Shown here: positions 39,222-53,044 of the stretch, one piece after another
How positions within the stretch are numbered: the first letter of the stretch is position 1
Layout: every line of letters starts with the position of its first letter
Assembly (NCBI RefSeq): GCF_016802725.1
Contig: NC_052679.1
Span: forward strand, 2,604,001 to 2,668,000
Origin: Solenopsis invicta
Taxonomy: Eukaryota; Arthropoda; Insecta; Hymenoptera; Formicidae
DNA: 64,000 bases
Direction: 5' to 3'
The notes under the pieces: generated by a model
Database searches by the model: none
What the model was told of the DNA's origin: nothing
The model's input: the letters and a program-made list of their open reading frames with translations, nothing else
Position numbers and translations under genes: made by a program

Positions 39222-42200
39222 TTAAATAAAAAATTATATGATTATAATCTTTTTATATATATATTATTTAAAAATTATTCTTGAGAGACTTTATTAAATT
39301 ATCATACAAATTATGAAATATCTTAATAGCAAAAACACTTTTTAGAGACAGTAATAACGAGAGAATAAAATAACAAGAATGAACGAAAATGATAAGTAAA
39401 ACTTTGATTTTTAAAATTGTTAAACCTGCTTACGATCAACGGATTGCACAACAATACAATTATTGCACTAGTCATTTCTATTCCTGGCTTTGAACGAGGT
39501 GATGATCTTTTGGCATTTGTATAAACTAACATAAAACAAGCTGCGTACGGTACACAAAACGGGACGTGGCGAGTAATGTCATTTCGCGATGATGCGGCCG
39601 TGAGTTTTGTATGAATGGACTCTTGATGGTAGCGAGTTCTACCTGTAACCGGAACACGTTTTAACTTTCACGCTCAACGATATGAGAACCGCGAGAGAGG
39701 GATATTTCTACGAACGCGATATGTGTCTCTCGCTGTGATAAACAGTTTAAAGTATTTACCTACGGTGTTCTCGAATATACGAAGGTTAGATATGTATATT
39801 TCATATTCGTTTTAGAATTTGCGCAAATTTAAACGCGTTCATGCGAGTAAAATAAGCGTCGTGGAGTGTCGCTGATTTACAAAATACGTTAAATTAATTT
39901 TCCACGTCGTGAGCTTTTCCGAACGACAAAGCGGACTGTATTTTATATGGGAGAAATTTTAGAAAAATATTGTCAACGAATTATATATAATCGACAAAGA
40001 GCTTACGGCGATTTATCCATTTTGAATACAATTTGAATTAAAAATCGATATTTTTTATGCAAATTAATAATGTGAGCCGAAATTCATGTTTGATTAAATT
40101 TCATGTATATGAAATATAAACTGCATGCACTACCATCCGCGCTTGACTATATTGTCGCTTTTTATAGTTTATTTATTGTGTTAAATTAATATTTTTATTT
40201 GAAATTTTTATTAACTTTTTTTTAAATAAAAACAAAAACTGAATAAATTTGTTAATATAATAGAATAAAGTAGAAGAACAAAATGGAATAATCAATTATT
40301 GCCTGAAATCATATACGAAAACAAAATGGCATTGAAAATGCACAAATTTATTAAATAATGACGACAACAATAATTTCTAGAGAAAAATCTGGTTATCACA
40401 TTTAAGTTCACGTAATAATAAACTTTCAGAAAAGAGATGTGGAAAATTTTTATCCTACCGCAGGTAATTTTACTCAGATTTATATTACACCGCCCCCCTT
40501 TAATCATTTTTGCAGTCAGACGCAAGTAAACTGGCTTTATCGCAACGAAAATTCTCAAGAGACTTACGCGTTTGGAACGCGAGTCACCTGGTGCGGAGTA
40601 TCATTGATTTATAGGTAAACTCGGCCGACTCTCTTATTGCGGCGAGATCGCGTAGAAATTCCAGTGGAGTGAAAAGCAGTAGCTTTTTTTTTATATTAGC
40701 GCGTGCGGCACGAGCACCGTGTAAGAATATACATGACCGATTTAATGACGACGCCGTTCCTCCCACAACCGGTCGTTTATTGTCTCGAGTTCACCCTCCT
40801 TTGTTTATGGCTCTTTTTACTTTGAACGTAATTTCTCTTCGACGTAAATTTTATTAAATGTTTCCACGACGTTTTCATATCACTGCAGCTAATTTTGTTA
40901 GTTAAAAGTTACTTAAAATCTAAAATTTTCTATAGCGGTTGATGAACAAATTTTTATTCAGTGGTCAACTCTCTTTTCGAAGCGAAAAAAGACGGGATTA
41001 CATCATCATAAGGTAAATAATTCTGTATAACATTACGTAATGCCGAAATGTGACAAGATTTCTCGGGACAAGAGGAACACGAGACTCGAAATTGCCGAAA
41101 CGCTGCTTTTCCAAGAAAAACACCATCGAGATATTGTTTCCATAAAGTAAACACGGAGGCCAGTTTGTCTTCTTGATCGAAAAGATACGGCAGCCTCTTA
41201 ATAATAGAGGTCGGCGCAGTGAAAGCCGAGGCTTACGCATATCGTGAGAAACGGCGCGGCGGCGCGGCGCGGCGGTGCGAGCGTATCTAGTTCATTTCTA
41301 CAAGGATAAATAGACTCGAGAAATTCAATGGCTTTTGCATTACTCTATTTTTACAGGAAAAAGCAAACATATGATATCGACAATTAATAAAATAGCATCA
41401 ATAGAAAATGAAATTCAATATAGAGAAACGAATTAATTGCGTCGATGACAAACAAACATTTCTTGTTTATTTGTCATTTTGCAAAGCGTAATGAGACAAA
41501 AGTAACATTAATAAATAAGCGAGGGAATTATTTTGTTATTGCAAAGCGGAAATTTAATAGATATTTCATTTTTGACGTATTCCAAATTACAGTATTGATG
41601 CATAAACGCCTCTTATCATAAAGTGAGATCGTGTTGTAGGTAAAAAGCGTTCTTCGATGTGATGAACAACTCCAAACTGAGTTTTGTTTATCGGTGTTAA
41701 TAAAATGATAATGCGGCAATGATTACGGAAGGGTTTGAAATTGTGTGTTACCGTAGTTACGGCGCGGAAAGGAAATTGGATAATTAAGTAGGATTGAATA
41801 TGCGGAAAGCGCACTTCGTTACACGATCGACCATTTCATAAACTGTGTGTGACGCATTCCGTTTTAGTTTAATTAATTAAAATCTAAAACGCAATGTTAT
41901 AAGAACGATAAACGTGGAAAGTATTTCTCCGAATAGGCTACGCGCGCACGCAGCAATATTTTAAACAGGGACGGCGAGTGCGCTCGAGAATTTTAATACA
42001 TTTCTGAGATTTCAATAGAATTTTTCATTCAATAGCTCCGTGTACCATCTCACGTACAATGTATTAAAAATATGATATACGGAGGTATGTAGTTACCTAA
42101 AAATAAGGTGTACAATTACTGCTTAGCTTTCGAAGAGCTTCTCTTTGTAACTCGTGAAGCAAAAATAAAGTATAGTGTAAATATTGAAAATTAAATTCCG

Positions 42201-42962
42201 AAAACAATCTGTTCGATATGAAACGCATTGTCGCTTCCCGTATGCGTTTCGCCGAAAAAGTGCACTTTGTTCACTTATTTATTTTGAAAATATCACATTG
42301 ATCTAGACTGAATCAATGGTGTGTTTACTTAAAAAGTCGTCAGTCTATCTAACAGAGCGCCAATACAGGTCCGGTGAGACCGATCCAACGGGTCGGAGCT
42401 TGCAATTTTGTTACAAAACCCGTAAAATTGTGTACCTATCACGGCATACGCACGCCTCACACTCGGCTTTACGTGCACAACAGCTGTGCGCGCCGTATGT
42501 GTATTCAGTACGCCAAATCCCCGGGGCGCTTAAAGTTAGATCACCGCAAGATTACTGCGAGAATGGTAATTTTCTCATGCAAGCTTTAGCGTTATCGTGA
42601 CGTAATAGCATTATCACTTTGGTCGTTGTACAGCCAAATTTATCTTACACGATACGCGAGAGTACAAAGAAAGTATTTAAACGGCGTGTTTAATTACTTA
42701 TCACGAAAGGTTCTCGAAAGGTCGACATCCTAATAGCATCCTGATAATTTATCGATTCGATCACACGATTGGAAATACATTCATCTCTGACAATCGTCGC
42801 TGATTATTATTTTAGCTTCGCGAAGCGGCATGATTCTTACGTCCGTTTAATCCGCCGTCGGAGCTTTCTTGAATTAACCGTTGTGATGAATTAATTTAAT
42901 TTGCGCGATGGTCTTCTCGAGCAAAGGATTTTGATCAAGTGCCATGTACAAGCGACGGCTAA

Positions 42963-42995
42963 TATATAAATGTCGGGGCGAACGATACATCATTC
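42963..42995 (+). promoter_or_regulatory. Orphan TATA/initiator core promoter
   Basis: TATATAAA at 42963-42970 is followed by TCATTC at 42990-42995, which matches the arthropod initiator TCAKTY. The initiator A at 42992 lies 29 bases from the first T of the TATA box, the canonical spacing. The first ATG downstream (43013, context GAACGATGAAA) opens a 26-codon frame ending TAG. It begins Met-Lys-Val-Leu, like many insect secreted proteins, but I do not recognise the rest and see no good splice donor nearby. It may serve a small gene, a non-coding RNA or an alternative DH31 leader, or it may be a relic. Confidence 0.5.
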
Positions 42996-45740
42996 CGAGA
43001 AGGACACGGAACGATGAAAGTTCTACAAAGTCATGCGCCTATTTCACTAACTTGTTCTCGGTTAATATCTGTCACGGAGTTATTTTGTCTGTAGAAATCG
43101 TAACAAATCTTGCAGCACTTTAAGATAAAATATGATGTGAAAGAGGCCAATTAAAAGAGATTGGGAATCCGTTTCTTTTTTATCTCTTTCAATTTTGCGA
43201 GTTCAAAATAACATTTTACCGTTACGCTTTAAATAAAATATCAAAAAATGAAAATGACTTCTTTTTCGCTTTGATACGATTTTTTATTGAGTTCACACAT
43301 GCGGCAAAATTTTTATAGCGAGATTCCATGTCGCGCCGGACACGCTCGTCGTTCGCGCCGTACAAAATTCTCAAAGCGACCGAAACCGCGGATAGACAAC
43401 CATGATAACAATGACAGCAATGACGAGCGACGGGAAAAAGGACTTCCCCGAAACAAAGGCGCTTCACTTGCGACACTAGCAAAGCGAAGGGTTGTCGAAA
43501 TTCCACCGGGTTGTGGAATTTCGCTGCCTCATGCGTTCATGAAATGCATTACGGTCCCGCGTTAGCAAGTACGTATGACATTTTCTTTTTTAATCTCCCA
43601 ATCTTTCGAAGAATTTTCTCGCCATATACCCTACCTTCTCTTTCATAACTTTTTGAAATATTTAATACGTAAAATAATTTATTAACTTTTACTCTTCACG
43701 TAGCTATCTCTAATCCCTTTCAAATAACGACGTAACTTACTTTAGCTAAGTTGTTTCCCCGTTACTCCGTCCATGTTAACCATATCCCGTGAAATAATAT
43801 CCTTTCTAATGCAAATGCAAATATCGTATAAAAGATTGAAAATAGCGAGGCATACACTGAAAAGGTCAAAAAGAGATCTCCGAGAGCTAGCTACGTAAAT
43901 TTTTTGAAATAATATTTGCGATTCTCGAGAGTGAGGAAAAACAGTGCTTGGCTGTCGGACGTGCACTGAATCTTCGAGTGAGTCTTTCCTAAGTTTACCC
44001 CTCTAAGTGGAGCACGAAGTCAAGCGTTCTTAGGATTCATGTGCCGTCGCGTAAATCGTATATATCGAACAGGAAGTTACTTCGGCGTGGATATTGCAAT
44101 GATGAGAAGTCAAATGTCAATTTCTCGATTTACGAAGAATTCAGAAATAGCCCCTCGTCGCCGGAACTATGTCAAAATTAAGCTCGTACGAGGCAGCACG
44201 TACTGTCGTTACCATGTATTGCCAATGGATTCTACTTTATAATAATCTCGCTCGATCCTGGATCTTTTAGAGATTTACGATCATGAACACTCCTGGACCT
44301 TGAAGACAAACGGACGAAAAGGGATGAACGTAGTACAGTTCTTAATTACAACTGCAATTTTGTTCAATTACTTCATTCAATTTTCCATTAAAGTCTGGTA
44401 AACTTTCGAGAAGAGTTGAAGCACTGAATGCTCTAAACGAAGATTAGAATCGAATAATTTACTTCCGTCTTGACGAAAAAGACGTTATTCCCCTTCCTTT
44501 TGTTTAAAGAATTTTGAAAACCCGATACAATTTCAATTTTTGTGTCGTATATCACGGATTTGGGACATGAATCGACTTATTATAAACGATTAAGGTCAAC
44601 TGTAACATAAATTATTACAACGATTAGTTCTGACGGGCTGAAAACTAGTCTAATTTTAGTGCGCGGTTTAAATGTTGAAAATGTAAAAGTCGTTAACTGG
44701 CACGAAAGATAGAGCAATGGAAACTGTGATTCACGTCCGGGTGTGGGACCATATCTTTGGGCAAAGAAACTTCTTGCGAACCTTTTTGCCGAGCTGACTC
44801 AGGGGAATTCTTATTTCGTACGGGAAAAGAGCCAGAGCGATGAAAACGGTGCCTCTGTATCATTCGGGATGGAATAACTCCTTACATCAATATTTTATTA
44901 ATTCCAACGATGGTTTTTGGAAATATCGGATCTCCATTATTAACGAAAGTTGTTACAGCTGTACCGATTCCGCCGGTAAATGTTATATTGATACATGAAA
45001 TTGTAATACAATGTTGGCGAAATGTGCGATTATTATTAAAACATTAGGGTTTCAACTCGGCAATAAACTCTCGTTATCACGCTCGACACGCAATTGCATA
45101 GCGCGCCGAATCTTTCAGAACATGAAATAAGTCTGTGAAATATTCTAACTGCGATCTAGAGGATGTGTCAATTTCAAAGAGCAAGTGAAACACGTGTGTA
45201 CTCGGCACTTTCAAACTTAAGTGCATGCTGTGAATTTTTAAACAGTTCCCATTTTCCCGGAAATCCAGATAACTTTGCAGATCCACGTATTCTTTAAATT
45301 TTGCGTATTAGCGTGGAAGAAAAACGGTGATATATTATAAGTACATGTCAGAGAGTCAAGATCTCATTAACGATGATAATCTCGTAAAATCGGGATAAGC
45401 TATAACTCGCGACTGGAATGAGACATCGAGCAACGTTACAAAACGTTTCTCTCGACTTTTTTTTCCTAGGTCACGTCTCCGATCAGGCAAATATTCTCAT
45501 AAGGGCGCGCATTGCTCGCTCTTGTGGTCGTGTATTGACCGTCCATCCGCTCGTAAAACTGCGCTAAATTCGTTATTGGAAGAGCACGAAGAAAGGCGGC
45601 AGATTCGTTTCGTCTGATCTCACGTCACATTCTTATAACTGCGATACTTTCGCCGAGAGTTTAATTTTCTCGACGTGACGTACGCGAATGAGCGGACGAC
45701 ACACGTGTCACGCATCTATCAATTATTGCACAAATATCTG

Positions 45741-45980
45741 CGCGAAAAAAAAAACGATTTTGCTAATGTATCTAAAAATTAAGTTTCTAATGTATCTAAA
45801 ATTAACAGATCTGAAAATAATTTCGTTAGACCATCAAAATGATTATGTTAGACTCTTAAACTGAATTGTTGGAACGTCAAAATTTTTTGCAGCATTGCTC
45901 ATGCTCGAACAGCCGCCGCAATTATTTTGACGGTCCAATGAAATTATTTTCAATCAATATTTAGATACTTTATCCATGAA
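45741..45980. mobile_element. MITE, family B, copy 2 (degraded)
   Basis: It retains the AACGATTTTGCTAATGTATC left block, an AGATCTGAAAATAATTTCGTT block, an ATTATTTTGAYGGTCCAATG segment and the right TTTAGATACTTTATCCATG block of family B. Both outermost termini are eroded. Non-coding. Confidence 0.65.
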
Positions 45981-47510
45981 TTTTGACTGTAATTCTAATG
46001 AGCTAATGACAGAATTACAAGTCAATTTTTGTTTTAATTATGTATTATAAAATTGTTTTTTTTTTTAATTAACTTCAAATTATTACGACAAAAATCAGAG
46101 CTGTGTTAGGATTATAGTGTGCATTCACTCGGCGCTGTTCCGCGAGAGCGGTTATATGTTAATGGGATTTGTTATTCAGCTACCATTGCGCTGGACCCCA
46201 CGGGAGAAATGCCAATATGGTTGCACAATCAACAATAACGGCACGCGTAGGCATTTAATATAATTACAGTTTTATTAGGTTGTTAATTGTGAACCCACAC
46301 ATTTGTTGGACTGGTTTGAATCTTTAAAATACAACGGTAGCTCTGCGCTTTGCTTTGCGCAAATGATTATATCGGGGCTTCCCAGAACGACAAATGCGCA
46401 CGTAATATGCATTGTATACACGTATAAGGTAATATTATTCACTTATTAACATAGACAGACCAAACTATTGGTTCATTAAGTCAATTTGCATTTATCTATA
46501 TTACTAGATCGTAATTATTCTTATGATGAGATTAATACAAATCAGAGTATTAATACGAAATATTACGAAGTATTAATGCGAATGTAATAGGGTGTAACGT
46601 ACGAACGTTACACGTGGGCTGTGTTTTACTTTATCGGAAAGCATATGACCAGGCCGAATTGATTTGTCAATCGAGCTCGTCACCGGCAAAGCCGTATTTA
46701 CTCGCCCATGCGAATCCTATCTGTAGGTTCCTCTTAGCCTGGGAATTATCGTGCTTGTTTGTAGTGACAGAATTCCTCGACAATGGACTCTGTTTTCTGA
46801 GAATCCACAGCGAGTCCTGCGCGAAAGATATTGAAATGACAAAGTAATTTTCTAAATTCTTAGCATATAACACAATACAGAATGAATGTTTCCATGAGAT
46901 TGCTTTAGGTTCGTAAACACGAGGAAAAGCAATTACCCTTGAGATATCTCTGAGATATACGTGTAATTTACGTCGAGAAATGCGCTCCAAAATATAATTA
47001 TTTGACACGAGCGCTGATGAAACAGGGCAATCTGCATCGTATTGGCGTTAACGTTCTTACAGCTCAATTTTTGCAAGATTAACTGTGTCCGCCGGCGACG
47101 ACCAGTTTTCATATTGTGCGTCATCCTATTGTCTCGCAAATCGCGTCTATGTTTTATTTTCGTATCCCAGCATAGTACAGCGAGTACAGGGTAAATGCAC
47201 CACGTACGCGATACACCGTCGCGATAACTACAGAATGCATTTAAATGCATCTACAATGTCGGCGAAGTTGCAACAACGGACAATGTATTTCAGAATCAGC
47301 CTCCGTTGCATTAGTTTACCACTTTATCGGGCGTATGGAAACATCATTTCATGAAAAAGACGTAACTGACGCGCATCGACGAAAGTTTCCGTCTCGAAAT
47401 TGCTAACGTCGCGATTTTTCCGTAGCCTTAAATCTAATAGAACTGTTAAAGTAAAGTGAATAACATGGAAGAAATTTCATAGGTTTTCAAAAAAAAAAGA
47501 TAAGCGATTT

Positions 47511-48190
47511 TTAAAATGGTCAGCCCATTTTATGTCATAAGCGATTTTTATTTCAAAATATATTTTATAATACCGATTAAAATATATTCTATAATAAACT
47601 GTATGGAGTAAAGAGGAATAATTTGCATATAATAAAAATATATACTGTAAAAAAATACGTTTTACTGTTGCAGACGTGAAATATTTAAAAGATACGCTGA
47701 GAAAAGAATTACTAAATTTTATTCGAATACTACTAATAAAATATTTATTAAATATAAATACAAATTTCTTTATTACAAAAAAACCACTAATTTAAGTATC
47801 ATTTTTTCATATTTATGTATCGTAAGTAAATATTTCATTAGCACTATTCGAGTAAATATTTATTAAAATTTAGGAATTTTTTTTTCAATGCAGAGACAGA
47901 GATATGATTATAAAAGATTTTATTCTATCTTTAATTAATCTGAGAGAGAATAATCACTTGAGATGTTTTTTAATTCATTTTATGTGATAAACGTTTTTTC
48001 TTTAAACTAAAATATATTCTATAATACCTAGATAATAAATTATATAGAATAAAGGAAAATAATTTACATACAATTATAAAAAAATACGCCTGGCTTTTGC
48101 AGACATGAAATATTTACATGATAAAAACAAAGATATGCGTTATAAAAGATTTTATTCTATTTTTTAATTAACCTGAGAGAACAGGTATTT
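47511..48190. repeat. Tandem duplication interrupted by a MITE
   Basis: Copy 2 (about 47968-48190) and copy 1 (47511-47694 plus 47891-47960) share AAAATATATTCTATAATA, an AATAATTTRCATA block, TTTGCAGACATGAAATATTT or its variant, and ATAAAAGATTTTATTCTAT. Copy 1 is split exactly where a family A MITE (47695-47890) sits, while copy 2 runs straight through. Copy 2 therefore serves as an unoccupied-site comparison. Confidence 0.8.
47695..47890. mobile_element. MITE, family A, copy 3
   Basis: It begins CGCTGAGAAAAGAATTACTAA and ends with AAATATTTATTAAAATTTAGG and a degraded terminus, as in copies 1 and 2. It is 196 bp. Its borders are supported independently, because it interrupts the first unit of the tandem duplication at 47511-48190. 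Confidence 0.8.
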
Positions 48191-48869
48191 TGTACATTCA
48201 ACCGTAGGAAAAATGAAACTCACGTTATGGCAAACTTTTTTATTGATTAAAAATTTATACCTTTCATTCAAAAATTCCAAAAACACAATTTGTACAATAG
48301 AAACCAGTTGTGACTCATATATTCATAGTATCGATCTGTATGTTGAAACTAACTAGGGTATAGAAAACAAGTGAGCGTTTGCACTATAAAATCAATAAAA
48401 TGTGATAAAAATTTATATTATAAATTCGAAATATAATAATGTGAGGTTCGAGTTAAAAAGTATTAGAAACTATTAATATCTTGATGTTTATACAATAAAA
48501 AAATTTTTATCATGATTTATAAATATGAATGTTTATTTTTATTGGACCTCGTGTAATTTTTATATCTATACAACATAACAAACAAGTATAATAAAAATAA
48601 ACTGTTTTTTTATCATTCTGCAAGAACAAATACAATATAAATAACTTTATATAACAACTTAGTCTTTTTAAATTATTATGAAATGAATATTATACGTTTC
48701 TTTTTTGTTTAAAAACTCTTATTCTTTACGAATCTTTAAATATACAATCCCAACAAAAACTCGTAATTTATATCAACTGATTTTTTTATTTTTCAGAAAT
48801 ACTACCATAAGCTTACTGTGCTTTTGTTTAATATTTTCTTGGTTTCTCCTCATTTTTTTCAGAAAATAT

Positions 48870-49200
48870 TGATTAACTTTATATACATGTCCTTAGATAT
48901 TAATAAGTTACAGAACAATTAATAACGTATACAATACGTACTTAACAACAATGACTTTTAACTGGAATGAAAAAATCACCCCAGGTGATCGTTTACGCAA
49001 AAAAGATGAGTTAACTATTCCCGGGTGAAACTATTAACTTTATATACATGATGTCCTTAGATATTAATGAATTATAAAACAATTAATAATACAGATACAA
49101 TATGTAGTTAACAACAATGACTTTTAATTGGAATGTAAAAAGCACCTCAGGTGATCGTTTATGCTAAAAAAAAATGGGTTGACTGTTCCCGGATGAAACT
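48870..49200. repeat. Tandem duplication, unit ~163 bp
   Basis: Two copies (48870-49029, 49030-49200) share ATTAACTTTATATACATG, TGTCCTTAGATATTAAT, AACAACAATGACTTTTAA, CAGGTGATCGTTTA and CCGGRTGAAACTA words. Substitutions and small indels separate them. Non-coding. Confidence 0.9.
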
Positions 49201-52200
49201 AATCATCTGGGATCAGAGAGATGAAGTTCCGAAATAGCTAACGCGCTAACTTTTACATGCTCAACTGAAACTGTCTGCTATCGCTCAGAGTTCCATAAAT
49301 ATCGCTCGGAATAGCGTTTGCGATAAGCGATCGCCGTTCATTCGAATTTAATCATGCGTGGCTCTTATCATCATGCGTGCGCGGATTTTGTCATCCGCCA
49401 CGACGGCACGCACATTGTATGAGTAATGAAGAAGGAATCATTAACTATCAATGTTGACGACATCGCTCAGAAACTAAAAACGATCGCTACCGTGATCGAA
49501 TCGGTGTAGGAAGTGGGTAGACTAATACCGTTATTGAAAAGTTTCAAGAGCGAAGAGTGCAGAACTCGTTCATTATCGCGGTACATATTTCATTACTGAG
49601 GAACGAACATTTAATAACGAAATGGACGCGAAACAAGAAACTAAAAGGTGAGATGACGTTATAATTGCGCAGTCAGTCACGTCTCGCGAAATCGAGATGG
49701 ACTCTTCTTTTTCCTCTGTTGCTTCCTTGTAACCACAGAAGTAATATTTCTCTCGTCTTCTGTATCGTAATGAAACCACGCGCAAGTTCGCAATTTTGAC
49801 ATAGACGCAACGATACTGAACGGTATCGATGCGAATATAAAAAAATAAGGAGAAAGAAATTGAAAGAAAATGGTAGATGGATTTTTTGCTGAAGATTATA
49901 TGTGATGACCGTTATACTTTTTTTCAAAAATTGTCATAGAAATACGTCTTTTTGTGAATCCTAATAATTTTAGGATATTTATGCATCAGGAGATTGATTC
50001 ATTCTTAATGGTGAGCAAATATTTTTTCTACAAGATGCGTCCACTTTGCCTCCGCAAGCGGACGAAGATGAAAGCACATAAGGACCGAGGTAAGAAAAAA
50101 CCATCGGAATCGTAAGGCTGAGCCATCAGTCAAGTACAGTTCGATCAAGTACAGTTTCTGGATCGAAACTCGATTACCGCATTATTAGATTCACCGCGGT
50201 TACGACAGCACTACCGGGTACAATTATCGGGAACGTGTTTTCAGGGAAAATACATTTTTACATCGGGGGGACTAACGACGTTAGTCGCGCGATATATTTA
50301 GCATACTCCTACCGTTGCCGCGTGGCTCTTTTTTTTCTTCTTTCGATATGATTTGATTTATCTCGCCCACCTCGTTCGACGCACGGTTACGCTTAAGTAA
50401 GTCGGGGACGATAAATTCGACGAAATTACGTAGATTTATAGCTCGCGGCTTCTCTCGGATACAGTAAAGCCGAAGACGACGACGGCGCCAGAGTCGTCTA
50501 ATCCGCATTAATGGCAACCGGGGAAAATTAAACGCGAACTTTAAGCGTTCTCGAAACGTTAACTCTATACAGTGCGTCTTTCTGTCTTCTGTTTGCCTCG
50601 AATGCTACGCGTATGGAATTAAAGCATAGAAATGATCCATTTAACGAGCATTATGGAGTAAAGGAATGACTTGAGAAAGGTATAACTCGAGAAATATGAA
50701 GATTTATTTGGTCTACAATCGACTGTATGCTATGCGGATTAACGCAGGCTTTTAAATGCTTCCCGTAAATGTGCGCGCGTGTAAGGTATTTGAACTGAAT
50801 AAAATCCATTTAATTTGAAAATGGTTTTTTAAAAACTCTGTTTACAGAGATAATGAAATAAAGATAATAAAATTTTTATTTCAATCACTCACGAAAAATA
50901 AAATGTATTTTTTATATAGAATACTTATAAATAAATAAATACTTTTAAACTTTAAAAGTATTGGAACTTTATTACTTGTTTATGAATAAATTCAGAGCTG
51001 AGGAAAAAATTACTTGAAAATAACAAAGGAGCATTATCTTCTAAATCAGTTTTAAAATGATTAAATTATTAATCACATAAACGAAATCTCTTAGGGTTTC
51101 CTCTACATTTATGCATCACAATTACCTTTAATTTTGTCTTTAATTAATTTTTAACCTTCGACGATAGGTAAAATAATCTGGCCTAAATGATAGAACCTTT
51201 CTTATGCATGTTTTTTATACTTTTGATGTGCCGAATTATTTGCAAACGGAGTTTCAAGCTGATCTGTTGAAAAAGTATTAAAAATTGTAGTTAAAGTATC
51301 AAAGTAAATTGTAGTAAAGTTTCGTTGAAATTTAAACAAAAATTCAAAAATATGACATTTTCTTACTTTTTTTTATTATTTTTTATATCCCATTCCACAT
51401 TTCTTACTTAGCATTCTGACATCACCTAATTTTACCCAGCCAAATCTAACATCGCCCAACCTTTACCTTAAATTATTCCGCTCTTGCGATTAGCATGACC
51501 CCGGGTCAACGATGTGAACATGGCGAATTCCGCGCACGTGGCAAGATGAAAAAAAACAGAAAGAAAAAGACGGTAAGAAAAGAAATATCATTCTCGAATT
51601 TTTGTTTCAGATTTCGACAAACACGGAATAATAATAAAATAGTGCGAAGCTATTTTCGCGCAAGACTATATGTATAGCATAATAACACGGATTTGATACG
51701 TTGTGAAAGAGAAATAGCGTTCCACGACAGAAGCATAAACGCGTCGTGGGCGAAAATAAATAACCTGGATATGGTATATCAGCCTGTGGCTATCAATTAT
51801 TGCGAACGACGAATCCAATTATCTACCCATACTATAGAGCACTATTCAAAGCGAGTTGTGATTATACCGCAATAAAATGCTGATTGAATAAACCACCAAA
51901 AAAGAGAGAAAAAAAAGTGTCCTACAAAATTCATAGAAATAAAGAGAGAGTCAACCGATAAAAATGAGAATTTTGACTTTTATTTAAATAGGGTTTTTCA
52001 AATGCCATTCTGTTTAACGCATTTGAAGATTTATATCACGCAGATTTGCCACATCGATCTTATTTACAATCACGAAATTAAAACTAATAATCTGATTAGT
52101 TGCATAGCGTTTATCTTAATTTCATCTTAAGTAACTCGCTTAAAGTTCTCATAGTGCATATTACGGTATTATTAATGGAAAATAGCGTGGGATATTACTG

Positions 52201-53044
52201 TAGATATTTTGCGTCATTAGGTTAAAGATTGTTCCATTTGGAAACCGTACTATAATTCTGAAACCTTTACTGTAACGTTACCGTTATATAGGTACGCTGC
52301 TAAACTCTACAGAACGAGAAAGAGCTGCTTCTACCCATACATTATCGTTGGATGGCGACGGGACGCGTTCTCTTGGTGGATCGCGTGTTGAATAGTTTGT
52401 TAGCCGAGAACGCGACAACTTTTCTCCATATTCCGGAGCGGCCATTGTCTCGTTTCTCGCGCCTTCAACCACCCCCGCGATCTCATCTCCCCTTACTTGA
52501 TATTTCATTTAACAGCGAACTTTACTCACCTTGAAAGATACTTGGAAAGATACGAACCGCCCACGGTGATTTTGGGAACAATATTGCTCGAATAAAATGC
52601 AATAAGTGCAGGCGAATCGGCAATCGCTTAACCAACGATCACTTGTCTCATTTATCGCGATGCGATAAAGATGAAATGGTGAAAGAAAGAATCTGGCATC
52701 TTTTTTAAGTACACATTATTTTTCTTACGACAGTCTTTTTTTTTATCCTTACTGCCTGGCGATATAAGAACAAAATCACGTTGTATTTTTAGAAAAGAAG
52801 CTGTCCTAAGCTAACAAATCAAACGATAACTGAGCACGTATAATACAAACACGCTATTGTTTTGATTAATGTATTTAAAGTTTTTCTGTTGTTTTCCCTT
52901 CTCGATTTCATCTAATTTATTTTTTTTATTCTGTCATACAGAATTGAGAAACATTATATACAAATCCTGCCATATATTATGCCATTAATTTTCAACGTAT
53001 TTTTCCAAAATGGTATTTTACTTACAAGGGAACATAGCCAAGTA

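Noticed and set aside
49981..50113. 43-codon frame with a possible donor (CCGAG|GTAAGA) at 50089
   Set aside because: No recognisable peptide, no partner exon, no promoter.
50126..50139. TCAGTCAAGTACAG, identical to the initiator region at 62444-62457
   Set aside because: No TATA box or downstream promoter element at the right distance, and a few 14-base matches are expected by chance in 64 kb.
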